From contig CANMDW010000009.1 of the NCBI GenBank assembly GCA_947496705.1, positions 1 to 64,000 of the forward strand: a stretch of DNA of 64,000 bases. Reading direction: 5' to 3'. A model generated the notes under the pieces. That model had not been told where the DNA came from. It did not search any database and saw only the letters and a list, made by a program, of their open reading frames with translations. Shown piece after piece: positions 35,101 to 43,382 of this stretch (its first letter is position 1; each line of letters opens with the position of its first letter). The position numbers and the translations under genes were made by a program. The stretch is from an uncultured Aquimarina sp. GTDB taxonomy: Bacteria; Bacteroidota; Bacteroidia; Flavobacteriales; Flavobacteriaceae.

Positions 35101-36130
35101 CAAACTGCATACCCTTTGTTAATCGTGATATCATTTGATATACCCTGCCTTTTTCATTTCCTTGCCATAGCCAGTCTACATCAGCCATACTGAACTGGTC
35201 ATGTTCCGGAGTGGTAATTGTATACAAATAAGGTGCAATATGCCTCGTAACAGGTTGCCCCTGGTTACCTACCACACCAAGATTAGACCAGGTATGCATT
35301 AAGAAATATTTAGATTTCCATACCTCATCATCGGCCTTTGGCATATATTCTGTTACATGATAATAGATATCTACAGTGATGCCCCAGTATGCTTTTACCG
35401 AGTCAAAGACAGCCTGAGAATTGAACTCATAATCCATTCTCCATGGCCTGTCTCTTCTGGTATCATTGTATAAATGGAAAGCTAACCCGTCCAGGCTGCC
35501 ATCATTGAGAAGCGGTGTGATGGCACCAATCAAAGGGTTTCTGTCTGGTAACAAATAGGTTGGCATTCCGCCGGGGGTAACTACAAATTCAGGATTGACA
35601 GAATGAACACCATCACCCAATCCATCCATACATTCTTTAAAAACTTGCGGATCCCAATTCTTATTATTATGCCATGGTTCATTAAAAGCCATAAAAGTTG
35701 TAGACCCTTTTCCTGCATAGCCCTGTGATGCTAACCAACTGCTGTTTTTTCCAAAACGCATAGCAAACGATCTTCCTATTTCATACCACTTGTTGTAGTC
35801 TCCGGGGTCACCGTCGGCTTCAAGATAGTGAATGAAGTAAAGAACCAAATCTTGTCCCTGGCTATGCGCCTCCAGTACAATATTGTCAATAGATTCCGGA
35901 GTAGGTTGATTGGTTGTTTTATTCCAGTACCTATTGGGGTACACACTAATTCTGGGATTTGTAACTCCGCTCACATTAGAACTACTGAAACTGTTAATAA
36001 AAGTATCATCTGAGCGGTTGGTATTGCCCGCTACGCCCCCCATCATCGAAGGTATATCCAGACCTTGAGCAAGCCCCTGAAAACATAACATAAGTGTAGT
36101 GCTGACAAGAAAGATTTTTAATGCTTTCAT
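32198..36130 (-). CDS. multidomain secreted glycoside hydrolase, clan-A-like, T9SS cargo
   Basis: Start placed at ATG 36130, where the signal peptide begins (MKALKIFLVSTTLMLCFQGLAQ); 1310 residues. Residues 25-440 are a TIM-barrel-like catalytic domain with FNEPWH (E151, likely acid/base) and HVTEYM (E261, likely nucleophile). Then come an Ig-like domain (445-540), a DNRLRE/CBM96-like domain (545-705), a second Ig-like (705-795), a second DNRLRE (798-960), fibronectin III (965-1055), a CBM6-like domain (1065-1200) and a T9SS sorting domain (1230-1310, FPNPASDIITI...). The catalytic domain is a paralogue of that in the lipoprotein at 43383-45677. I cannot name the GH family with confidence; GH86 is one possibility. 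It is probably the secreted endo-acting enzyme of the locus. Confidence 0.85.
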   Translation of the reverse strand: MKALKIFLVSTTLMLCFQGLAQGLDIPSMMGGVAGNTNRSDDTFINSFSSSNVSGVTNPRISVYPNRYWNKTTNQPTPESIDNIVLEAHSQGQDLVLYFIHYLEADGDPGDYNKWYEIGRSFAMRFGKNSSWLASQGYAGKGSTTFMAFNEPWHNNKNWDPQVFKECMDGLGDGVHSVNPEFVVTPGGMPTYLLPDRNPLIGAITPLLNDGSLDGLAFHLYNDTRRDRPWRMDYEFNSQAVFDSVKAYWGITVDIYYHVTEYMPKADDEVWKSKYFLMHTWSNLGVVGNQGQPVTRHIAPYLYTITTPEHDQFSMADVDWLWQGNEKGRVYQMISRLTKGMQFVSLDPNTSGEFVLEGDGKKLVVWQNAESWTDHPGTSFTVNDIPSMATRLDVFRYNSWIQEHGGHGGVPDPYQSIILSGESSFTVNDLPVGECYMFMMYDGEGLNQHPQVLISNIQDNQVIQEGTPIEIIAQVSDVDSSIEEVRFFSGRSLLEVKYAPPYTVTLPGLPIGETQLIVTARDEHGGFNVGEVNVVVEPEGDFVRASDDAYVRGERNADINYGTEPVVEIRSNPNKLRDQYEGYLRFDLTETRNQSVDSAYLRLRINRKGVRNIDLHYVENDGWNENSLTWNNKPEPIIKIANFEPEEDGQWSKIDITSLVNSELEGDGVLSFMMIPQSPGLDTKISSKESSVYNAPFIELKRLPIAVEITSPQNNTDYPQESDIVINVQATDSTTTISKVEFFEDNNKLGETTSVPYTYTWQGVAAGNYFLTALATNQNGVQKRSEGVAVSVVDPDKRFLYPIEDTYVRGGRHSTENYGNLKELVVKRGGIHFRFESLLKFNLSDVNREVTQATLRLRVLEDDDRSGDPDHTLYLIDDSWQENTVTWDTKPATDSIIATQVAPDFDQWIEYDVTEQIKNEVLSDSLVSFLLQANNATSIIYHSKENEVFTVYPQLVVTMLPEPPSAPDNVLAATYSDTRIDLTWTDSSNEDEFIIERRSETDSIFHEVARLESDITYYSDIDLTCETTYTYRLIAYNAGGSSGFSNESDAVTRLCPNGQSPYGGQPWPVPGSIEAEDFDEGGEGVAYHDARPGNVNGQYRPSEGVDIQVTRDTGGGYNVGWTWKGEWLEYTIEVAEAGSYDIDVRVASWSRRGKFHIEFEGIDQTGSIHVPRTWGWQRWRTVSVNNVNLSVGKQIMRLYIDRGLFNINNIIINKSSGEGDLAGLSLQHKKDIDLPENIDFQIFPNPASDIITISGGDTGKLTVYSVSGKEIMQTDFKPGDEVNVSGLSAGIYVCKIQSNEDVTFQRIMKK

Positions 36131-36305
36131 GATAAATAATTTTAATTTTAGTATATATTTTGTATGATTTGTGTTTGTAAACCGCATAAAAATCATTTTA
36201 TACTTTCAATCCGAGCATCGACAAATATCCTAATGATGCTAACTTTTTAAGTCGAATTCGGTACCATCAAATTCTTATTCTTCTTTCGTACTTATACTAT
36301 TTTAT

Positions 36306-37862
36306 CTATTGATTGATAAATCCCGGTCTCGTTCCCCTTTGTTGAATTTCTGCAATTTTCGCTTTCATTTTTTGAACTATTTCCGGATATTCTTTTGCGA
36401 GATTTACCTGTTCTCCTATATCTTCGCTTAAATTATACAGCTGCTCTTCCAAACTCAAACCGGATTCAATCTTTTTTACATCTTCAACCCAGGTCGTATA
36501 GCCTTCTTCAGCAGGATGTATATATTTCCAATTATCCTCCCTTAATGCAATAGTATATGCTTCTTCGAGCATGGTGGTACGACCTGTTTTATTTTTACCA
36601 AGCCAGGCATCCAAATGGTTAAAACTATCAGGGGCATCATTAGCACCTACATTTTGCCCCACGAGTTGTGCCAGACTCATATATAAGTCCACCTGGGTAA
36701 GAAGTGCTTCGCTTTCCTGAGGTTTGACCTCTTTTGGCCAGTAAACAATAGTAGGAACCCTGGTTCCGGATTCATAGGCACTGTACTTGCCACCGCGAAA
36801 TGGTCCAGACGGATTATGCTTGCCTATTTTTTCTACCGATTGGTCTACATAACCATCATCTAGAACAGGACCGTTATCACTGGTAAAAATCACCAGGGTA
36901 TTCTCATCAAGTCCATGCTCCTTCAAGGTATTCATAATCTGTCCGGTACACCAATCCATTTGCACAATAGCATCACCTCTTGGTCCCATTTCACTAGCAC
37001 CTACAAACCTTGGGTGAGGTATTCTGGGTACATGAATGTCATGAAAAGAGAAGAATAGAAAGAATGGATCTTTCTTATTTTCAGAAATAAAATTTTTTGC
37101 TTTGTCGGTCAATATATCTGCAAAATCTTCATCTTTCCATCTTGCAGTATTTCCTCCACTCATATAACCAATACGGCTTATTCCATTGACAATAGTTTCA
37201 CTATGCTGTCGATCGGCTCCTTGTTTGAGACCTTCAGGATTAGACATTCCGGTAGGGTCATTACCTATAGGTTTCCCATAACTAACCGTGATCGGATCTT
37301 CTTTATCAAGTCCCACAACATGATGATTTTCCACAAAAACGCAAGGAACCCTATCACCAGTAGCCGGAATAATGAATGAATAATCAAATCCAACTTCAAG
37401 AGGACCCGGTTTTATGGCACCATTCCAATCCACATCGCCTCTTCCTAATCCAAGATGCCATTTGCCAACCACCGCGGTTTTGTATCCTGCTTTCTGAAGC
37501 ATTGACGGTAAAGTACCTTTTTGCGGATCGATAAGTAATGGAGCATCACCAGGCAATACTGCGGCATTGCTTCTAAAAGCATAACTACCGGTAAGCAACG
37601 AGTATCTGGATGGAGAACAGGTAGCCGCAGAGCAGTGGGCATCTGTTAACTTGAGTCCGTTGTTGGCAAGGTGATCTATAGCAGGGGTTTTCACTCCCTT
37701 TGCTCCATAACTACCCAGGTCTGCATATCCTAGATCATCTGCATAAATCAAGACTATATTAGGTTTTTTCTTCTTAGTAACACCTTCTTTAGGTTTATTG
37801 TTATCCTTACATGAGGCAGTTATTAAAAGAATTATTGCAAGTAGTTTTATGAAATCTCTCAT
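36306..37862 (-). CDS. sulfatase (S1 type, arylsulfatase A-like), lipoprotein
   Basis: A 518-residue sulfatase with a lipoprotein signal (TASC, Cys18). Metal site IVLIYADDLGYADLGSYG, formylglycine motif C82-S-P-S-R in CSAATCSPSRYSLLTGSY, VVGKWHLGLG and FTSDNGP are all intact. The arylsulfatase-A-like spacing differs from the other two sulfatases here, so the three probably hit different sulfate positions. It follows the GH92 gene with a one-base gap, in the same operon. Periplasmic, membrane-anchored. Confidence 0.93.
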   Translation of the reverse strand: MRDFIKLLAIILLITASCKDNNKPKEGVTKKKKPNIVLIYADDLGYADLGSYGAKGVKTPAIDHLANNGLKLTDAHCSAATCSPSRYSLLTGSYAFRSNAAVLPGDAPLLIDPQKGTLPSMLQKAGYKTAVVGKWHLGLGRGDVDWNGAIKPGPLEVGFDYSFIIPATGDRVPCVFVENHHVVGLDKEDPITVSYGKPIGNDPTGMSNPEGLKQGADRQHSETIVNGISRIGYMSGGNTARWKDEDFADILTDKAKNFISENKKDPFFLFFSFHDIHVPRIPHPRFVGASEMGPRGDAIVQMDWCTGQIMNTLKEHGLDENTLVIFTSDNGPVLDDGYVDQSVEKIGKHNPSGPFRGGKYSAYESGTRVPTIVYWPKEVKPQESEALLTQVDLYMSLAQLVGQNVGANDAPDSFNHLDAWLGKNKTGRTTMLEEAYTIALREDNWKYIHPAEEGYTTWVEDVKKIESGLSLEEQLYNLSEDIGEQVNLAKEYPEIVQKMKAKIAEIQQRGTRPGFINQ

Positions 37863-37863
37863 A

Positions 37864-40092
37864 TTAATTTTGTGTTAATGAAGGAGGAAACAATGTTGGG
37901 TCTGTTCCCCAATCTGTTGGAGAAGCGCCCATAACAAATTCCAGTACCGCTCCTTCTATTATTTCTTGGTGCCGAAACCATGCCCTATTGAGTGGTTTAC
38001 CGTTCAAAAAGGCTTTTTGTACATATATATTCTTATCGTTCAGGTTTTTGGCCTGAATTGTCAACATCTTGTTATCCTGCATTCTTAAAATGCTCTTTTC
38101 AAAGACAGGTGTAGTGATCAAATAAACATCCTGGCCTGCAACCGGGAAGAACCCCATAGAATGAAAAACCCACCAGGCAGACATGGCTCCAGAATCATCA
38201 TTACCGGGAATACCATCGGGTTGGTCGGACCATGCAGTATTACTAATTTCTTTTATTCTTTCTGCGGTTTTGTCATATCTACCGGTCCATAAGTAAAGGC
38301 ATGGGGTGAGAAAATCCGGTTCGTTGGTTACGTTGAAATACTTTTTGTCAAAAAAATGATCAAGCCTGCGGATGAATTCATCGTTACCACCGCTTTTTTG
38401 TATTAATTTGTTGACATCATGAGGTACATAAAAAGAATAATCCCAAGCCGAGCCCTCATACATTTGTACGTCCCAATATCCCCACTCCATCGGGTCATGG
38501 TCTTTTTTCCATTCACCATTGCGATACCTGGGCCAGATAAACCCGGTAAAACCATCTAGTTTCGTCTCACGCCATAGATTTTGCCAATTTGAGGAGCGTT
38601 GTACATATTTCTGAACGTCTTCTTCTTTTTTCATTGCCTTTGCAAGTTGGGCTATAGCATAATCATTCGCACAGTACTCAACGGTACGGGAAGCTGACCT
38701 GTAATGTTCTGCAGGTACATATCCTATTGCTTTATAATTATCTATGCCGCCTCTACCTTTTTGCTCATGATCATCTCCAGGATCTACTTCGGCGTTTTTG
38801 ATCATCGCTTCATAGGCTAATTCATAATCTATTCCTTTTATCCCTTTTAAATAAGCTTCTGTGATGAGCATGTCGCAATTACTTCCACCCTGAGTACGTC
38901 CGGTATAATTTCCTGATCGTGCATCAGGCATATACCCTTCATGCTTGTAGGTATCTATCAATGAACGAATCATATCTCTCTGGCGATCTCTTTGGATCAA
39001 TGTAAATAGTGGGTTGGTAGTGCGGTACGTGTCCCAAATGGCATAAAAATCATCATAATAGGGTTCTTTGGAATACCAAAGAGGATTCTCACCAGTACGG
39101 TCTGTAGGCATCAGCATAGTGTGGTAGAGACCTGTGTAGAAAATCCTTTTTTGAGTTAATGTTCCTCCCTCAATACTAATACTCGAAAGCATATCATTCC
39201 AGGTCTTGCGACTTTCATTATATACCTTTTCAAAATCCCAGTGTGGTATTTCTTTTTCAATATTCTGTCTGGCTTTTTCAATACTTATAAAAGAAATCCC
39301 TACTTTGACTTGTATGCTTTTGTTCTTTAGATCTTCAAAGGAAAAGGTAGCTCCGGCCTTTTTTGCATTATCAGGATTTACACGATCTATTTCCCGCTCC
39401 CAGGTAGCATGTTCTTTGAATTCGGAATCAAAAACTGCATAAAAATATACGGTGTAGGTACCTCCAAGATTCCACCCATTCCTAACCCGGCTAAAACCTG
39501 AAACGCTGGAAGGAGATACTATATTAATCTCACTACCCACCAGATATTGTGCCTCTCCATACCTGTATCGATCACTTCCATACGTTCTTCCTGTATAGAG
39601 ATGATGACCGGCATCAATTAGTATTTGTCCGTCTTCGTTATCAAAAGTATACCGATGAAACCCCACACTATGACTTGCAGTGAGCTCTGCCTTCACCTTT
39701 GAGTCCTGAAGGTAAACACTGTAGTACCCCGCATCACATTGCTCATTTTGGGCCATAGAAGTATTGCTTACAGATGCAACGTCACCTGATCTTGGCATTA
39801 AAAGAATATTTCCATATTTGGCGCCTCCTCCTGTGCCACTGGTATGAGTGTGACTAAACCCTTCAATACGACCCTGATGAATGTAGCCTGAATTAGAATG
39901 ACCCTCATAATCTGGTCCCAGTTTTACCATTCCAAATGGTTTGCAGGCTCCTACAAATACATTTCCTTCTCCCTGTGAACCTATAAATGGGTTGACATAT
40001 TGAGTATAGTTCGTTTCCTTATTTTGTTGAGCGAAAAGGACAAACGGAACCAATAAAAAAACAAGTTTTAATATTAATCTTCCGGCTATCAT
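37864..40092 (-). CDS. GH92 family glycoside hydrolase
   Basis: A 742-residue secreted protein (signal ending LFAQ) of family GH92, best known as calcium-dependent alpha-mannosidases. The N-terminal domain has YVNPFIGSQGEGNVFVGACKPFGMV; the (alpha/alpha)6 barrel has the AIWDTYRTTNPLFTLIQ segment and GNDDSGAMSAWWVFHSMGFFPVAG near the end, a region holding catalytic acids in the family. The segment normally reading MVGNHA..VIADAYLKG is altered to TGRTQGGSNCDMLITEAYLKG, suggesting changed specificity. A mannosidase is unexpected beside GH110 and GH2 galactosidases. It sits between the GH2 and sulfatase genes with very short gaps. Confidence 0.88.
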   Translation of the reverse strand: MIAGRLILKLVFLLVPFVLFAQQNKETNYTQYVNPFIGSQGEGNVFVGACKPFGMVKLGPDYEGHSNSGYIHQGRIEGFSHTHTSGTGGGAKYGNILLMPRSGDVASVSNTSMAQNEQCDAGYYSVYLQDSKVKAELTASHSVGFHRYTFDNEDGQILIDAGHHLYTGRTYGSDRYRYGEAQYLVGSEINIVSPSSVSGFSRVRNGWNLGGTYTVYFYAVFDSEFKEHATWEREIDRVNPDNAKKAGATFSFEDLKNKSIQVKVGISFISIEKARQNIEKEIPHWDFEKVYNESRKTWNDMLSSISIEGGTLTQKRIFYTGLYHTMLMPTDRTGENPLWYSKEPYYDDFYAIWDTYRTTNPLFTLIQRDRQRDMIRSLIDTYKHEGYMPDARSGNYTGRTQGGSNCDMLITEAYLKGIKGIDYELAYEAMIKNAEVDPGDDHEQKGRGGIDNYKAIGYVPAEHYRSASRTVEYCANDYAIAQLAKAMKKEEDVQKYVQRSSNWQNLWRETKLDGFTGFIWPRYRNGEWKKDHDPMEWGYWDVQMYEGSAWDYSFYVPHDVNKLIQKSGGNDEFIRRLDHFFDKKYFNVTNEPDFLTPCLYLWTGRYDKTAERIKEISNTAWSDQPDGIPGNDDSGAMSAWWVFHSMGFFPVAGQDVYLITTPVFEKSILRMQDNKMLTIQAKNLNDKNIYVQKAFLNGKPLNRAWFRHQEIIEGAVLEFVMGASPTDWGTDPTLFPPSLTQN

Positions 40093-40116
40093 ATACTAGT
40101 TCTATGTTTCATTTTA

Positions 40117-43100
40117 CTAATCTGTTTGTAGTTTTATTCTTGCCAATTCTTGAGGTGGTCTCTGCGTATCATCATAAGGCCGCATAGAAAACTTCAGATG
40201 GTAACTTTTGTTATCCAAACAATATTGGGGTAAGGTAACCGGCCCACAACTACTATTACCCAAACCCCGTTGTTGGGTGTCCAGGCTTAAAACCACCTCT
40301 TTTCTGGAATTGAGTTTATAGGTATGATCTGCATTAGCCAAATCTAAAGCGGAGTAATGTAGTGCTGAAAATGAGAATGTGGAATCTGCAACAAATAGCA
40401 CCCCATTTTTAGTATTATCACTCAGCAAAAGCCATCTGCAATCTTCCCTGTTTCCAGTCTCCTGAGGCTTGGGATATGGCACATACATATCTGTAGCCGT
40501 CGATGTATAGACCCCTATTGAAGCGCTTGATTTTCTATCTGCATAATTCTCATGGGGACCTCTTCCATACCACTGAACTTGCTCAAACTTGTCATTGAGT
40601 GCCATCATGAGACCTACTTTAGGCAATGATGGTAACTCACCATAAGGAACTATTTGAATATTGAAATTGATAGTTCCATCAGGATACACGGTATAAACAT
40701 TTTTAGTATCGAATCCTGTGCTATCGTTTGCATAATAGCGCAGATCACTGATAACTTTGATTAAATTATCTGATTTCTCTACTTTAAACTCTTTTAATTT
40801 CCGCTTTAGATTATGTAATCCTGCTTTTTTCCAGCGATCAAATCGATTCCAATCGGCTATTAGGTTGTCATCATTATCAGTAGGTGCTCTATAGGCATTA
40901 AGCAGTGGCCCCTGATTGTTATAAAAAACCTTATTATCACCATATACAAGTTGTTGAATAATACCTTGAGACCGATCAAATTCAACCTCAAAACTATTGG
41001 AAGTAATCGATACAATTTGGCCCACTTCTTTGATTTCTAATGAGCCTTGATTTTCGGGTAATTTGTTTACAGGCTCAACATACAATGGAAGCTTGAATTG
41101 TTCTTGTGCTACGATATGGCCTTTTTTTGCCCAGGGAGTGTCTTTTGATTGCTTCATATAGATGTTCAACCAGTATTCTGCTCCGGGTTTGGGTTTAAAA
41201 TTCTTAAAAGGAATCTCTATGGTCCTTGCTTTAAGAGGAAGAAGATCAATGTTTAAATTTCCATCCTGTATTAATGCCCCATCTTCCTGAATAGACCAGT
41301 AGAATTGAAAGTCTTTTAAATTTGTGTAAGAGTAATTATTAATGATCTCAATTTGTTTTTCTTCCAGGTTTTTTGAAATAAAATCCACCATTTGGTACAC
41401 TTTTTTCACTTCATATAGCTCGGGTTGAATACTCCTATCTGCGAAAACCAAACCATTCATGCAAAAATTAGCATCGTTTGGTTTGTCACCAAAATCACCA
41501 CCATATGCAAAGAATTCTTTTCCATTATCGGCTGTTTTCCTTATGCCCTGATCTACAAAATCCCAAATGAACCCACCTTGCAACAATGGATATTTTTTTA
41601 CCGCTTCCCAGTATTCTTTTAGGTTTCCGGTACTATTACCCATGGAGTGGGCGTACTCACACATGATCAACGGACGGTTGTGATTACCTTCGGCATATTT
41701 TACAATATCATCAATAGATGGGTACATGGGTGTAACAATATCACTCACCGGATGCAGTTCATCGCGTTTTACAAGGAACTGCACAGGTCGCGTAGGATCT
41801 GCTATCCTGGTATAGGCGGCCATATATTCATAGTTTGGGCCAAAACCAGCTTCGTTACCCATCGACCATCCGATAATAGCCGTATAATTTTTATCACGTT
41901 CTACCATGCTTTCCATACGGTCGACCACCGCATTTCTCCACTCAGGAAGTACACTGGCAAAACTAAAGTTATGCCCGCAGGACTCTACATTTGCCTCATC
42001 AATCACATAAAGGCCATATTCATCACATAACGCATACCAATCTGTATCATTAGGATAGTGACTAGCTCTTACAGCATTGATATTGTACCGTTTCATGATC
42101 TTGATATCTTCTACCATACCGTCATAAGAAATAGTTCTGCCAAAATCAGGGTCAAACTCATGACGGTTCACTCCATTAATCAATAAAGGAGTTCCATTTA
42201 AGCAAAGTTGTCCTTTGATGATCTCTATTTCCCTAAATCCAAACTTTATTCTTTCTACTTCTAAAACCGTATTCAGACTATCTTTTAGTACTAATACCAC
42301 AGTATATAAATAAGGAGATTCTGCCGACCATTTTTTCACATCTTTTACCTGGGCCTGCAATTCGAAAATGTTTTCTGGACCCTCGGCCAATTCTCTTAAA
42401 TGGCCCATATTTGAAAGCTTGACAGAAGCTAATGGCTGATCACTTACAGGTTTCAATTCATGATCATAAAGGTATGCTTCTAGCTTATGACCAAAACCGG
42501 TTTTGTTTCCTATATAATTTTTCAATCGTGCTGTTATCTGAAGGGAAGCATCCTTGTAGTCTTTATCCAAATTACTGCGTACAAAAAAATCGCGTAGATG
42601 AAAATCGGGTGTAGAAAAAAGAAAAACGTCGCGATAAATCCCGCTTAACCTCCAGAAATCCTGATCTTCAAGATAACTACCATCTGACCATCGATAAACT
42701 TCTGCTGCCAGCGTATTTTTACCTTTCTTTAAATAATCGGTAATGTTAAATTCTGAAGGAGTCATACTGCCTTCACTATACCCTACTTTCTTACCATTGA
42801 TCCATAGATAGAAAGCAGATTGCACGCCTTCAAAATGTAAAAACACCTGACGCTCATTCCAGCCATCAGGAATAGTAAAAGTAGTACGATAGGATCCAAC
42901 TGGATTGTAGGCTGTGGGTACTTCTGTGGGTTCTAACACCGGATCGAAAAGATGCCTGAAAGGGAAACCATTGTTATAGTAAATCGGTTGCCCGAATCCT
43001 TGCATTTGCCAATTTGATGGTACCGGTATTTCTTTCCATTGGCGGTCATCATAATCCATCTGATAAAAATTTTCAGGTCGTTTGGCTGGGTTTTCAGACC

Positions 43101-43326
43101 ATTTGAATTTCCAATTCCCATTCAGCGATTGAAAAAAAGGAGATTCTTTATCTTGTAAACGCAATGCCTGTTCAACAGAGGAAAAGGGCATCAGCGTAGC
43201 ATGTGCAGGCTCTGTATTTATGTTTATAACTTCGGGGTTACGCCATTCCTCTTTCTGAGCAAACAAACTTAACCCACCGGTAATGATCAATGTGAACAAA
43301 AGTAGCCCCCACTTCTTAAGAAACAT
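40117..43326 (-). CDS. GH2 beta-galactosidase
   Basis: Start placed at ATG 43326 because the signal peptide begins there (FLKKWGLLLFTLIITGGLSLFAQ); the frame extends 19 codons upstream to an ATG touching the previous stop. The 1069-residue protein has the LacZ-type order: jelly-roll sugar-binding domain, Ig-like domains, TIM barrel, then the beta-galactosidase small-chain domain at the C-terminus (ending LKFSMRPYD). Acid/base is E492 (GWSMGNEAGFG) and nucleophile E557 (LIMCEYAHSMGN). It would release terminal beta-galactose from oligosaccharides in the periplasm, alternating with the GH110 enzyme. Fourth gene after SusD. Confidence 0.93.
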   Translation of the reverse strand: MFLKKWGLLLFTLIITGGLSLFAQKEEWRNPEVININTEPAHATLMPFSSVEQALRLQDKESPFFQSLNGNWKFKWSENPAKRPENFYQMDYDDRQWKEIPVPSNWQMQGFGQPIYYNNGFPFRHLFDPVLEPTEVPTAYNPVGSYRTTFTIPDGWNERQVFLHFEGVQSAFYLWINGKKVGYSEGSMTPSEFNITDYLKKGKNTLAAEVYRWSDGSYLEDQDFWRLSGIYRDVFLFSTPDFHLRDFFVRSNLDKDYKDASLQITARLKNYIGNKTGFGHKLEAYLYDHELKPVSDQPLASVKLSNMGHLRELAEGPENIFELQAQVKDVKKWSAESPYLYTVVLVLKDSLNTVLEVERIKFGFREIEIIKGQLCLNGTPLLINGVNRHEFDPDFGRTISYDGMVEDIKIMKRYNINAVRASHYPNDTDWYALCDEYGLYVIDEANVESCGHNFSFASVLPEWRNAVVDRMESMVERDKNYTAIIGWSMGNEAGFGPNYEYMAAYTRIADPTRPVQFLVKRDELHPVSDIVTPMYPSIDDIVKYAEGNHNRPLIMCEYAHSMGNSTGNLKEYWEAVKKYPLLQGGFIWDFVDQGIRKTADNGKEFFAYGGDFGDKPNDANFCMNGLVFADRSIQPELYEVKKVYQMVDFISKNLEEKQIEIINNYSYTNLKDFQFYWSIQEDGALIQDGNLNIDLLPLKARTIEIPFKNFKPKPGAEYWLNIYMKQSKDTPWAKKGHIVAQEQFKLPLYVEPVNKLPENQGSLEIKEVGQIVSITSNSFEVEFDRSQGIIQQLVYGDNKVFYNNQGPLLNAYRAPTDNDDNLIADWNRFDRWKKAGLHNLKRKLKEFKVEKSDNLIKVISDLRYYANDSTGFDTKNVYTVYPDGTINFNIQIVPYGELPSLPKVGLMMALNDKFEQVQWYGRGPHENYADRKSSASIGVYTSTATDMYVPYPKPQETGNREDCRWLLLSDNTKNGVLFVADSTFSFSALHYSALDLANADHTYKLNSRKEVVLSLDTQQRGLGNSSCGPVTLPQYCLDNKSYHLKFSMRPYDDTQRPPQELARIKLQTD

Positions 43327-43382
43327 CAAGTTACCATTTTTGTCCAGGTACAGTATATCTGTTGTTATTTGCTGACTATCCA

